A DNA stretch of 64,000 bases from Gottfriedia acidiceleris (GCF_023115465.1 NZ_CP096034.1:2108001-2172000); one strand, 5' to 3'. Shown: positions 17,388 to 25,781, numbered from the stretch's first letter. Numbers and translations are program-made. The notes: generated by a model not told the origin, from the sequence alone.

Positions 17388-17721
17388 CTATTATAAAGTC
17401 CTTTCTAAATCAAAGATCATAAACAAATTTTTACATCTTATCTATTATACTAGAATTCAGCGTTTGATGAAACAGTTAGTAACTAAGTTATATACAAAGT
17501 ATTACCAAGTTATGAAATAAGAATTTTCTTTTTTATCGTTTATTTTTATACAACTTTGTATGTGTTGGAGCATATTTGGTAGTTCTCCATTTTTAATTTT
17601 TTACTATTGTATAATTTTTAGCTTTCAATACCTTTACTGGTATAGGTAATTATCAATTTTATTTGCAGTCCAGGCCACTCTTCTTTTCCAACAGTTCATC
17701 TTCCACTCCATATTTACCGTT
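17388..17721. other. Intergenic stretch upstream of prfC
   Basis: A/T-rich, no gene or strong structure seen apart from the prfC ribosome site and the terminator of the dioxygenase gene at its far end. Confidence 0.5.
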
Positions 17722-17764
17722 AAAAAATGAGGGTGCCCATATTGTTTTATTTTTGGGAACCCTC
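17722..17764 (-). terminator. Terminator of the dioxygenase gene
   Basis: Minus strand GAGGGTTCCCA / TGGGCACCCTC hairpin followed by ATTTTTT, about 20 nt beyond the stop. Confidence 0.85.
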
Positions 17765-17782
17765 TTAATGTGAGTACTCATA

Positions 17783-18766
17783 TTATTTTTGATTAAAGTC
17801 TAATGGTCGCAAACTTGCTTCGATTTTAGCACGTTTAGGCTCTAGAAATGGGGGCAAAGCTAATCGTTCACCCAAAGTTTCAATATTTTCATCGACATCA
17901 AATCCAGGGGTATCAGTTGATAATTCAAATAAAATATGATTTGGTTCTCTAAAATAGAGTGCTTTAAAATAGTAGCGTTCTACTTTTCCTGAATTCATGA
18001 TCCCAAGTGAATTTAATTTGTCGGCCCATTTATTATATTCTTCTTCGTTCGGTACTCTAAAAGCTACATGATGTACACTACCTCGTCCTGGTCTGGCTCT
18101 TGGTAAGTCTGGTCTTACTTCTAAGTGCACTTCTGCTCCAGCACCACCTAATCCAGTTTCGTAAACTTCTATACTTGCAAAATTCCCTTCAGTAGAAGGG
18201 TAAGTACCAACAAGTCTAAATCCTAAAACTTCCGTTAAAGTTTTACTTGTAGGAATCGAATCTTTTACGGTAAGTGTCACTGGACCTAAGCCAAGAATTC
18301 CATGCTCGGTTGGGATATCTGATTTATTCCAAGGAGTACCCGGTGAAATACCTTTTTCACCATTATCTGCTACTAAAATTAATCTTGTACCTTCAAAATC
18401 TTGAAATGCGAGTGTATTTCGATTTGCTCTTTTAATTATTTCATCATGTGAAATATTAAGCTTTTCAAAGCGATTCTTCCAATAATGTAGTGACTCAGTT
18501 GTGGCCACTCTTAATGAAGTTGAAGATACGATCGAGTGACCTGGATATGTAGTTCCTAGATGAGGGATATCGAAAAAGGTTATTTCTGTCCCGGGATTTG
18601 CTTTTGCATCACCGTAAAATAAGTGATAACTGGAAGTGTTATCTTGATTTACAGTTTTCTTAACAAGTCTCATCCCTAAAACCTTAGTGTAAAACTCGTA
18701 ATTTTTTTCAGCCTTTGTAGTAAGTAGTGAAACATGATGGATTGCCAATAATTCCACATTCATCAC
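17783..18766 (-). CDS. Ring-cleaving dioxygenase, VOC family (MhqA/MhqO-like)
   Basis: A 327-residue glyoxalase/dioxygenase with two vicinal-oxygen-chelate modules (about 5-130 and 155-285). Metal-ligand candidates are the first His of AIHHVSLL, the His of SVHHVAFRV and the Glu of ILFELSTD. Bacillus MhqA/E/O relatives open quinol rings during quinone and catechol detoxification under MhqR control. No mhqR-like gene is adjacent, so its regulation is unknown. A tandem ATG start (MMNVELL) with GGGAG upstream. Monocistronic with a terminator. Confidence 0.88.
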   Translation of the reverse strand: MMNVELLAIHHVSLLTTKAEKNYEFYTKVLGMRLVKKTVNQDNTSSYHLFYGDAKANPGTEITFFDIPHLGTTYPGHSIVSSTSLRVATTESLHYWKNRFEKLNISHDEIIKRANRNTLAFQDFEGTRLILVADNGEKGISPGTPWNKSDIPTEHGILGLGPVTLTVKDSIPTSKTLTEVLGFRLVGTYPSTEGNFASIEVYETGLGGAGAEVHLEVRPDLPRARPGRGSVHHVAFRVPNEEEYNKWADKLNSLGIMNSGKVERYYFKALYFREPNHILFELSTDTPGFDVDENIETLGERLALPPFLEPKRAKIEASLRPLDFNQK

Positions 18767-18911
18767 TCCCTTAAATTTTTATTTAAACGATGACCTGCAT
18801 TATTTATATGTACACATTGTAAATGGCTAGAGATTGAAATAGAGTTTTATGTTAAACTGTTATCTAATAATTATAATATTCAGATAAATGGTTCGGAAAG
18901 GGGAAAATGCT

Positions 18912-19802
18912 TTGTATTTTGGTTATTTATTAATATTAATATCTGCAATAGCCTTTGGATTAATGCCTATTTTTGCACTTTATGCTTATGATCAAAATGT
19001 AAGTGTGAATACATTATTATTTTTAAGGTTTACATTTGCAACAATTATGTTCTTTAGTTACTTAGTGGTTAGTAAAAAATTAGTTAAAATTACGAAAAAA
19101 CAATTAGTATTGTTTGTTTTACTAGGTGGAATATTGTATATGCTTCAATCAAGTTTTTATTTCAGTTCAGTAAAATATATTCCTGCTTCATTAGCTGCAT
19201 TAATTCTCTATTTATATCCCATTTTTGTAGCGATTCTATCTTTTTTGGTAAATAAAGAGCAATTAACAAAAAATATAATGTTATCAATTGTACTATCGTT
19301 GATTGGAATTGTACTAGTACTTGGAGCTCCTGCGGAAAATATAAATCCAATCGGAATTATATTAGCACTAGCAGCAGCAATAGTTTACTCAATATACATA
19401 ATAGTTGGTGGGAGGGTTTCAATCCATGTTCCTCCACTAGTAACAAGTGCATATATTTCTCTATTTGCAAGCATATCATTTTTACTAGTTGGCGTATCGA
19501 CAAGCACGATACATATTCATTTTAAATTTATTGGTTGGATCTCAATTTTAGGTATTTCGATTATATCAAGTGTTATATCAATGGGTACATTTTTTGCTGG
19601 TGTAAAACGAATAGGACCGACAAAAGGGGCAGTATTAAGTATGGTTGAACCAGTAGTGACAATCACTTTTTCAACCATTCTATTTCATGAAAATATGAGT
19701 TTACTTCAAATAATAGGTGGGAGTATTGTTCTATGTGGAGCGCTTTTAGTTGTTCTTACTAGTGAGAAAAGAAAGAGTGTAGAGAATAAAATGGATTTTT
19801 AA
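18912..19802 (+). CDS. EamA/DMT-family transporter
   Basis: About 296 residues with some 10 membrane helices in two EamA repeats: YFGYLLILISAIAFGLMPIF at the start, PASLAALILYLYPIFVAILS closing repeat one, and MVEPVVTITFSTILFHENM near the end. Substrate unknown. The frame also opens at ATG 18888 but that has no ribosome site, while GGAAAGGGG (18895-18903) lies 8 nt before TTG 18912; the shorter form begins right at the first helix and is preferred. Confidence 0.85.
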   Translation: MYFGYLLILISAIAFGLMPIFALYAYDQNVSVNTLLFLRFTFATIMFFSYLVVSKKLVKITKKQLVLFVLLGGILYMLQSSFYFSSVKYIPASLAALILYLYPIFVAILSFLVNKEQLTKNIMLSIVLSLIGIVLVLGAPAENINPIGIILALAAAIVYSIYIIVGGRVSIHVPPLVTSAYISLFASISFLLVGVSTSTIHIHFKFIGWISILGISIISSVISMGTFFAGVKRIGPTKGAVLSMVEPVVTITFSTILFHENMSLLQIIGGSIVLCGALLVVLTSEKRKSVENKMDF

Positions 19803-19907
19803 AATGTATATGATAAACTGTATTCTGACTATTAGTTTAATAATATGTAAATGTTTAAAATGGCTATTTATATAGCTATTTTTTAATTTGAAAAGGAGTA
19901 AAATAGA

Positions 19908-20444
19908 ATGTTTGAATTAAAATTAAAAAATGGAAAAATAGTAAAAGTTCGTCAAGCAATAGGAACTGATGCTAAATCTATTATAGATTTTTATAACATC
20001 GTAGGTGGGGAAACGAACTTTTTATCATTTGGAGGAAATGAGTTTAAAAGAAATGAAGCAGAATATGAGACATTTTTAGAAGATACCTTCAATGAAAATA
20101 ATTCAATTATTTTATTAGTTACAATCAATGATCAAATAATAAGTATTGGTTCAATCAATTCCAGTCAAAAGGAACGTACTAAGCATGTTGGTACGCTAGG
20201 TATTGTAGTTAAAAAAGAATATTGGGGATTAAGTTTAGGGAAGTTATTAATGCAATCCTTAATTGATTGGGCTAAACATAATGATCTAACTCGAAAAATT
20301 CAATTAGTTACGAATGAAGATAATCTTACAGCCATTCAATTGTATAAAAATTTAGGATTTGAAATTGAAGGGGTAATGAAAGAAGATACTTATATAAATG
20401 GAAAGTACTCTAATACTTTAATGATGGGCTTATTTATTAAATAG
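19908..20444 (+). CDS. GNAT acetyltransferase
   Basis: A 178-residue GNAT protein. The acetyl-CoA-binding segment LGIVVKKEYWGLSLGKLLMQ (about residues 99-118) and the C-terminal NLTAIQLYKNLGFEIEGVM are well kept; the R/Q-x-x-G-x-G/A loop reads YWGLSLG. The substrate cannot be read. AAAGGAG precedes the ATG. Likely a single gene. Confidence 0.88.
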   Translation: MFELKLKNGKIVKVRQAIGTDAKSIIDFYNIVGGETNFLSFGGNEFKRNEAEYETFLEDTFNENNSIILLVTINDQIISIGSINSSQKERTKHVGTLGIVVKKEYWGLSLGKLLMQSLIDWAKHNDLTRKIQLVTNEDNLTAIQLYKNLGFEIEGVMKEDTYINGKYSNTLMMGLFIK

Positions 20445-20582
20445 TACTGAAAATAAAATGTTTTAATGGCTCTATTATAGACACTCAAATGAATAAAATT
20501 TTAAATCTACTAGCAGACGAACTATAATCTAATTAGAGCATTTATATAATTAGAAAGATAATGATTTTATAAGGGTGTAAAT

Positions 20583-21114
20583 ATGTTTAAAGATTTATTT
20601 TTTAATTTTTCATTGTTTATATTTTTCTTAATTGGGTTTAATCGAATTCAACATTTTTTAAAGCAAAAATTTCAAAAAGAATATCCAATTATTGTAGGTG
20701 ATATTGTTTCATTTAAAATATTCAATGATACTGATGGTCATTTAGAAGGAGATAAATGTCTACAAGCTGTAGCAAATGGCATTTCGATCAATTTATTAAG
20801 AGATAATGATTTCTCTGCAAGATATGGTGGAGAAGAGTTTGTAGGTATATTATCAGAAACAAGTGAAAGAGAAGCAGTAAATATTGCAGAAAAAATTCGA
20901 AATGTAATAGTAGATTTAAAGATTCCGAATGAAAAGTCATTCGTTTCCCCATATGTAAGTGTTAGTATTGGGTTGGTAAAATTTAGTGCCAAATGATTCA
21001 ATTGACATTGTAGATGGCATAAATTTTGCAGACAAAGCTCTGTATTTGGGTAAGATGAATGGTAGAATTCAAGTAAAAGTATATTCTAGTAATTTGGAAA
21101 TGTCGTTCGTTTAA
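20583..21114 (+). pseudogene. Decayed GGDEF (diguanylate cyclase) gene, truncated and frameshifted
   Basis: The first frame (20583-20996) encodes a short hydrophobic start, then a GGDEF domain that has lost its usual N-terminal lead-in (the NR of an LTGLxNR box survives as GFNRIQHF). The FKIFNDTDGHLEGD metal/GTP site and the RYGGEEF active-site loop are intact. After SIGLVKFSAK a stop appears, but the next frame continues PNDSIDIVDGINFADKALYL with the ALYxGKxxGRIQV ending of GGDEF domains and stops at 21114. A one-base indel near 20990 explains this. No sensor domain remains. Confidence 0.85.
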
Positions 21115-21148
21115 AAAGCCTTGTGATCATTAATCACAAGGCTTTTTA
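21113..21148. terminator. Bidirectional terminator between GGDEF remnant and GFPGQPG gene
   Basis: AAAAAGCCTTGTGAT / ATCACAAGGCTTTTT perfect hairpin with A tract on one side and T tract on the other; serves both converging genes. Confidence 0.92.
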
Positions 21149-21163
21149 AAGTAGCATAGTTTT

Positions 21164-21544
21164 TTAGAAACATGTAAACGATCTAATTCGATTTGTATCA
21201 ATTCCAAAGAAAACCCATCTCCAGCCAATCCATCTCCAGCCTGAAACTGAATGTCTGCCCACGAAGGTTGGAAAGTACCAAAATTGTTCTCCATTATTCA
21301 ACCAAACATAAGTATTTCTAAATCTACAACCAGCGATTGCACCTGGATCTACTGCAAATGCTGTAGCTTGCGACATCTGTGGTGTAAATGAAGGTGGTGG
21401 TGCAGTCGGTTGACCTTGAGATTGACCTTGACCTCCACCACCCGGTTGTCCCGGAAATCCTGGGAATCCACCTGGTTGCCCTGGGAACCCGCCCGGTTGT
21501 CCTGGAAAGCCAGGAAATGTCCGATATTGAGGGAAAAAGTTCAT
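21164..21544 (-). CDS. Gly/Pro-repeat, Trp-rich small protein
   Basis: Function not recognised. The 126-residue product has tandem GGFPGQP/GFPGQPG units (about residues 11-40), a Q/S/P linker, then a compact Trp/Arg-rich C-terminus (CRFRNTYVWLNNGEQFWYFP, then GWRWIGWRWVFFGID). No signal peptide or membrane helix is clear. Similar layouts (low-complexity head plus aromatic tail) occur among Bacillus spore-surface and small structural proteins, which is only a suggestion. AAAAGGAG lies upstream of ATG. It shares a terminator with the GGDEF remnant. Confidence 0.75.
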   Translation of the reverse strand: MNFFPQYRTFPGFPGQPGGFPGQPGGFPGFPGQPGGGGQGQSQGQPTAPPPSFTPQMSQATAFAVDPGAIAGCRFRNTYVWLNNGEQFWYFPTFVGRHSVSGWRWIGWRWVFFGIDTNRIRSFTCF

Positions 21545-21616
21545 TTTATCAACTCCTTTTTAGTTTTATCTTTATTAAAGTATGAAAATTAATGTTTTTT
21601 GTTTGGGCTGATAGTT

Positions 21617-21641
21617 AAATATCCATATTAATAGGATATTT
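21617..21641. repeat. Short inverted repeat, AAATATCC / GGATATTT
   Basis: 8-bp arms with a 9-nt loop in the divergent intergenic region 21545-21907. No T tract, so it is not a terminator; role unknown. Confidence 0.5.
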
Positions 21642-21811
21642 GAAATAACATTTTTATAAAGGTTTCTGTTTCATTTTGAATCACATCAAAGAGAAGACTA
21701 ATCCACTACTCTTTTTTTAATGTTCATAGATAGGAAATTCTATTTAGTTCTACCTGATTAAAAAAACCAAATCATTTCCAAAAATATAGCGCTTTTAGTG
21801 AATAATATCCG

Positions 21812-21850
21812 TTTTTACTTTTTAAGGTAAAAAAAATACTCTTTAAAGTA
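21812..21850. promoter_or_regulatory. Two adjacent palindromic operator candidates before the HTH-F1beta gene
   Basis: TTTTTACTTTTTAAGGTAAA (starts 21812) and TACTCTTTAAAGTA (21837-21850) are each near-palindromes around TTTAA and together form a direct repeat with about 22-nt period. They abut the -35 box of the next gene, which encodes a helix-turn-helix protein; autoregulation is inferred. Confidence 0.55.
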
Positions 21851-21858
21851 AAAAACGC

Positions 21859-21887
21859 TTGCATAATTCTGTAAATTCGAATAAATT
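21859..21887 (+). promoter_or_regulatory. SigA promoter of the HTH-F1beta gene
   Basis: TTGCAT (21859-21864), 17-nt spacer, TAAATT (21882-21887). The gene follows with AAAGGAGGAG ahead of ATG 21908, giving a very short leader. Confidence 0.6.
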
Positions 21888-21907
21888 AAACTTAAAGGAG
21901 GAGAAAA

Positions 21908-22951
21908 ATGGAAAATATACGTTTGAATGTCGCATTGTTACGCCGAAGAGTACCAAGTTTGACTACTTCTGCGAAATCTGTTGGACTTCGACCAGCAACT
22001 GTTTCAAATTTATGTACTGGAAAAATTCCAATTGGTCGCTCAGAAGTAAGAACACTAGTCGCTTTAGCTGCTTTAGCAGAATGTACATTGGATGAACTGA
22101 TCATTAGAGGGGAGAAGATTGAGATGATTGAAACAGGAATAAAAACGCTTGATTTATTTGCTCCATTAGTAAAAGGTGGAACAGTCGGGTTGGTTGCAAG
22201 ACCAGGTATGGGCCAATTAGTTGTATTAGCGGAAATGTTTTATAAATTAAAGAGTGATTCATATTATACGATTTTACTAAAACCAGAAGGTGAGCATCCT
22301 GAAATTGACGATATTTTAGCTGATGTAAATTTAGTATGTTATTCAATTGATGAAGTGTATGAAGCGATTGCAAAAGCGGGAAAAAATGTTGAGTTTGCTT
22401 TTGCAGCAGATCGTTCAAACGTCATTACAGGTGATATAAACCGACTACAACAAAAATTAGCAGATATCGGTATTGAAGATGTAACGACTTTTTTAGTTGA
22501 TTTAAAAGGAGAAGCGGTGGACGAAGATTTCCCTTACGGACCTTTAGAAACATTATGGCAGTTTGATGCAGACTTAGCTTTTAGACATAAATACCCTGCA
22601 ATTAATCCTATTCATTCAACATCCACAGTTTTAGAAGATAATCAACCAGATCAAACCCACAACCAAGTGCAAAAAGCAGCTCAGAAATTACTACGTCGAT
22701 ATCGCGAGTTAAGATCATTCGTAGCAGTACATGGATTAGATTCATTACCAGAAAATGAAAAATTAACATATAAACGTGGTGAATTATTAGAAGCCTATTT
22801 AACTCAACCATTTTTCGTAGCAGAAGAATTCACAGGTACAAAAGGAGCATCTGTTAATTTGCAAAATACCTTACAAGATGTTCGAAAACTAATCGATGGT
22901 GCTTACGATTCAATGGAAGTAGATAAAATGAATTTTATTGGTAGTTTGTAG
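21908..22951 (+). CDS. HTH protein fused to a degenerate F1-ATPase beta-like domain
   Basis: A 347-residue protein. Residues 1-66 form a Cro/C1-like helix-turn-helix (SAKSVGLRPATVSNLCTGKI). The rest aligns by eye with the F1-ATPase beta subunit without its N-terminal barrel: ETGIKTLDLFAPLVKGGTVG (75-94) at the entry to the nucleotide fold, PAINPIHSTST (about 229-239, beta: PAVDPLDSTSR), HGLDSLPENEKL (275-286, beta: MDELSEEDKL) and QPFFVAEEFTG (300-310). The P-loop reads ARPGMGQL (97-104) where beta has GGAGVGKT, so the catalytic Lys and Thr are lost. It is likely a non-hydrolysing DNA-binding regulator; the ligand is unknown. Monocistronic. Confidence 0.85.
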   Translation: MENIRLNVALLRRRVPSLTTSAKSVGLRPATVSNLCTGKIPIGRSEVRTLVALAALAECTLDELIIRGEKIEMIETGIKTLDLFAPLVKGGTVGLVARPGMGQLVVLAEMFYKLKSDSYYTILLKPEGEHPEIDDILADVNLVCYSIDEVYEAIAKAGKNVEFAFAADRSNVITGDINRLQQKLADIGIEDVTTFLVDLKGEAVDEDFPYGPLETLWQFDADLAFRHKYPAINPIHSTSTVLEDNQPDQTHNQVQKAAQKLLRRYRELRSFVAVHGLDSLPENEKLTYKRGELLEAYLTQPFFVAEEFTGTKGASVNLQNTLQDVRKLIDGAYDSMEVDKMNFIGSL

Positions 22952-22962
22952 AAAAGTTAATG

Positions 22963-23000
22963 AAAAGTGTGACACTAATGCCTGTGTCACACTTTTTTTT
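22963..23000 (+). terminator. Terminator of the HTH-F1beta gene
   Basis: AAAAGTGTGACAC / GTGTCACACTTTTTTTT, perfect stem with eight T. Confidence 0.94.
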
Positions 23001-23043
23001 ATTTTACTTAAATATGGTTTTCTGGCGGATGGAAGTATAAAAT

Positions 23044-23097
23044 TTAAGAATTATTTAAGAATTTAATAATGGGGAATTAATTTTTTCGATTTATACT
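23044..23097 (+). promoter_or_regulatory. Response-regulator sites and promoter of the two-component operon
   Basis: Two TTAAGAA repeats (23044-23050 and 23055-23061) with 11-bp period, then TATACT (23092-23097) exactly 30 nt after the second repeat. The same layout precedes the gene at 25254. Direct repeats at one-turn spacing are typical OmpR/PhoB-type operators, suggesting positive autoregulation. Confidence 0.65.
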
Positions 23098-23167
23098 ATG
23101 CCACAAACAAGTATCAAAAACTGAAATAAAGTTATAGTTCATCACACGTCTGAAAGTTGGAATTTAT

Positions 23168-24274
23168 TTGTCGATTCGAAAACGGTTAATCTTATCTAAT
23201 ATAGCAATGATTGTTATTCCAATCATTTCTTTTATCCTCATCGAGATTTTACTCGGTGTGTTTTACTATAAAGTGTTTGTACCTAAATTTAATGGTCATC
23301 CACCACATTCATTTTATTTTTTCCGTTTCGGGATGATCGTCCCTATTTTTGCAATTACAAATGGAGTGCTATCCTATTTTGTTTCAAGAAGTATACTAAG
23401 ACCAGTAAAAAATCTTACAAATGCTGCTAAACAAATAAGTGAAGGGAATTTAAATTTTGAAGTTAAACCAATAAACAATGATGAACTCGGTCAATTAGCC
23501 ATTAGCTTTGAATTAATGAGAAAAAATCTAAAAGAGTCAGCTGAAATACAGAAAAAATACGAAGAAAATCGTAAAGAATTAATTGCAAATATTTCACATG
23601 ATCTAAAAACGCCAATTACTTCAATAAAGGGATATATTGAAGGAATTAAAGATGGTGTGGCGAATACACCAGAAAAAATGGACCGGTATATTGAAACAAT
23701 TTATCTGAAAACCTTGGATATGGATCAATTAATTAATGAACTATTCCTTTATTCGAAGTTAGATTTAAAACGAGTACCATTTCATTTTGAAGAAGTTAAT
23801 ATTCACGATTATTTAGTCGATCGAATCGAGGAATTGAAATTTGATTTAGAACCGATAAATGTAAGTATTACTTTTAGTGAGAATGTGGATCGAGAAAATA
23901 GTATTGTACTAATAGACCGGGAACAATTCAAACGAGTAATGACAAATATCATTCAAAATAGTTTGAAATACATGGATAAAAATGAAAAACAAATTTCCAT
24001 AAAATTAATAGATGACAAAGAAAAAATAAAGATAAAATTTCATGATAACGGTAAAGGGATTTCGAATGAAGCGCTTCCGTTTATTTTTGATCGTTTTTAC
24101 CGAGCCGATCCATCAAGAAATCTATCAACAGGTGGGACTGGATTAGGTCTGGCTATTGCAAAAAGAATCATTGAAGAGCACGGTGGAGAAGTATGGGCAG
24201 AAAGTCAAATTGGTGAATATACAAACATTTTTCTTTCATTAAATAAGAAATCAATAGTAAAGGTGACAAAATGA
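23168..24274 (+). CDS. Membrane sensor histidine kinase
   Basis: 368 residues: two membrane helices (about 10-30 and 55-80) with a short external loop (YYKVFVPKFNGHPPHSFYFF), a HAMP linker (ILRPVKNLTNAAKQISEGN), a HisKA helix with His144 (IANISHDLKTP), and a catalytic ATPase domain with N box (VMTNIIQNSLKYMD), HDNGKGIS (G1) and TGGTGLGLAIAKRI (G2). The small sensor loop suggests it senses membrane state or a membrane-bound partner. The TTG start has only a weak GGAA site. It overlaps the response regulator by 4 nt (ATGA), so they are co-translated. Confidence 0.9.
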   Translation: MSIRKRLILSNIAMIVIPIISFILIEILLGVFYYKVFVPKFNGHPPHSFYFFRFGMIVPIFAITNGVLSYFVSRSILRPVKNLTNAAKQISEGNLNFEVKPINNDELGQLAISFELMRKNLKESAEIQKKYEENRKELIANISHDLKTPITSIKGYIEGIKDGVANTPEKMDRYIETIYLKTLDMDQLINELFLYSKLDLKRVPFHFEEVNIHDYLVDRIEELKFDLEPINVSITFSENVDRENSIVLIDREQFKRVMTNIIQNSLKYMDKNEKQISIKLIDDKEKIKIKFHDNGKGISNEALPFIFDRFYRADPSRNLSTGGTGLGLAIAKRIIEEHGGEVWAESQIGEYTNIFLSLNKKSIVKVTK

Positions 24275-24960
24275 AAAAGGTTTTAATTATTGAAGATGAT
24301 CAAAGTATCGCATTATTACAAAGAGATTATTTAGAAATAAATGATTTTGAAGTTGAAATAGAATCTAATGGAAAAAGCGGACTTCAAAAAGCTATATCGA
24401 ATGAATATGATTTAATCATACTCGACTTAATGTTACCAGAATTAAATGGATTTGAAATATGTAAAAAAATCCGAGAAAGTAAAGACATTCCGATCCTAAT
24501 TGTTTCAGCAAAAACAGAAGATATTGATAAAATTAGGGGTTTTGGTCTAGGGGCAGATGATTTTATCGTGAAACCATTTAGTCCAAGTGAATTAATAGCC
24601 AGAGTGAAAGCTCATCTTTCAAGGTATCAACGTTTAGCAAGTAAAGGTCAAATTAATGAAGAAGAAATTCAAATTAGAGGTCTTACAATTCAAAAAGATT
24701 CTAGAAAAGTTCTCGTTAATGGAGAAGAAAAAATATTCACAACGAAGGAATTTAACTTACTTACCTTTCTTGCTTCAAATCCAAATAAAGTATTTAGTAA
24801 AGAATTATTATTTGATCGAATTTGGGGATTTGAAACAGTTGGAGATATTTCTACTGTAACTGTTCATATCCGAAAAATCCGAGAAAAAATAGAAGTTGAC
24901 CCGTCCAACCCAAATTATATTGAGACGATATGGGGAGCGGGATATCGGTTTAAAGTTTAA
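24271..24960 (+). CDS. OmpR-family response regulator
   Basis: 229 residues: receiver domain with acidic pair (IIEDDQ), phospho-acceptor Asp52 (LIILDLMLPE), the VSAKTE switch Ser/Thr region and KPFSPSELIAR; then a winged-helix DNA-binding domain (about 130-229; FTTKEFNLLTFLASNPNKVF, GDISTVTVHIRKIREKIE). It receives phosphate from the overlapping kinase gene. TTAAGAA direct repeats in front of the operon and in front of the membrane-protein gene at 25254 are its likely targets. Confidence 0.93.
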   Translation: MKKVLIIEDDQSIALLQRDYLEINDFEVEIESNGKSGLQKAISNEYDLIILDLMLPELNGFEICKKIRESKDIPILIVSAKTEDIDKIRGFGLGADDFIVKPFSPSELIARVKAHLSRYQRLASKGQINEEEIQIRGLTIQKDSRKVLVNGEEKIFTTKEFNLLTFLASNPNKVFSKELLFDRIWGFETVGDISTVTVHIRKIREKIEVDPSNPNYIETIWGAGYRFKV

Positions 24961-24983
24961 ATTTCATTAATTTAAATTAATGG

Positions 24984-25028
24984 GTGATCTTGTGAGTTAG
25001 TAAACTGGCTTATAGGATGACTTTTTTT
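24984..25028 (+). terminator. Terminator of the two-component operon
   Basis: GTGATCTTGTGAG / CTTATAGGATGAC stem (one mismatch, some G-U pairs) and seven T. Confidence 0.75.
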
Positions 25029-25148
25029 CATATTCAATGAAAAGATAGATTCATTTCAATACTTCATCAAAATAAATACAACTATTTTATTATTAAAACA
25101 GTGCGGAAGTAACTTATTCTGGTCGTTAAATAAAAAGCATTTTTTCAA

Positions 25149-25214
25149 TTAAGAATTGATTTAAGAATTATTTAAGAAATTGATAATAGTAGTTTTAGAT
25201 CTTGCCGCTATGAT
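25149..25214 (+). promoter_or_regulatory. Response-regulator sites and promoter of the gene at 25254
   Basis: Three TTAAGAA repeats (25149-25155, 25161-25167, 25172-25178; spacing 12 and 11) and TATGAT (25209-25214) exactly 30 nt after the last repeat, matching the promoter of the two-component operon. No good -35 box, as expected for an activated promoter. Confidence 0.7.
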
Positions 25215-25253
25215 GAAAAGTATGAAGTTTTTAAAAACGGAGGGAACAGAGTA

Positions 25254-25781
25254 GTGGCTAAAAAGAAAATAAATTTAACGAAAAAAAATATATTAGTTAG
25301 TGTACATGTCTTAGCAGTATGTGCTTGGTTTGGAGGTACATTAAGTTTAATCATATTAGGATTATATTTGAAAAATGCACAAAACTCCGAGCAGCTTATT
25401 TATACATTATCTAGTATGCATATAATAGATGAAAATTTACTAAAATATCCTGCCCTTGCAACTTTAGCTACTGGAATTTTACTTTCAGTTTGGACGCAGT
25501 GGGGATTAGTAAAATATTATTGGGTTGTTATAAAACTTGTTCTAACTGTCTTAATTATTTTGATTGGTATCTTTTTGATTAATGACTGGTTCGCCTATTT
25601 AGTAAAAACCGCAGAAGTAGTAGGGGCTGGTGCACTTAATGAAAATAAATTTGAGTCAACTTGGCTTTCAATTATAATAACTGGAATTTTTAACTTAAGT
25701 TGCTTAGCATTTATGACATTCATTACGTATTTTAAACCTTTTGGAAAAATAAAAAAGAATAAAAAAGTGGCAACACTATAA
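25254..25781 (+). CDS. Four-helix membrane protein, DUF2269-like, probable target of the upstream two-component system
   Basis: 175 residues with four hydrophobic helices (about 15-35, 60-80, 90-110, 140-162). The first helix carries VHVLAVCAWFGGTLS, a His/Trp/Gly pattern shared with DUF2269 and CopD-like membrane proteins; family membership is tentative and the function is unknown. Residues 1-12 and 163-175 are Lys-rich, placing both ends in the cytoplasm. GTG start with GGAGGG upstream. The gene stands alone, after TTAAGAA repeats that match those in front of the kinase operon. Confidence 0.8.
   Translation: MAKKKINLTKKNILVSVHVLAVCAWFGGTLSLIILGLYLKNAQNSEQLIYTLSSMHIIDENLLKYPALATLATGILLSVWTQWGLVKYYWVVIKLVLTVLIILIGIFLINDWFAYLVKTAEVVGAGALNENKFESTWLSIIITGIFNLSCLAFMTFITYFKPFGKIKKNKKVATL

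Noticed and set aside
21908..22951. True ATP synthase beta subunit or Rho-type helicase
   Set aside because: The barrel domain is replaced by an HTH and the P-loop Lys/Thr are missing; no other atp genes are nearby.
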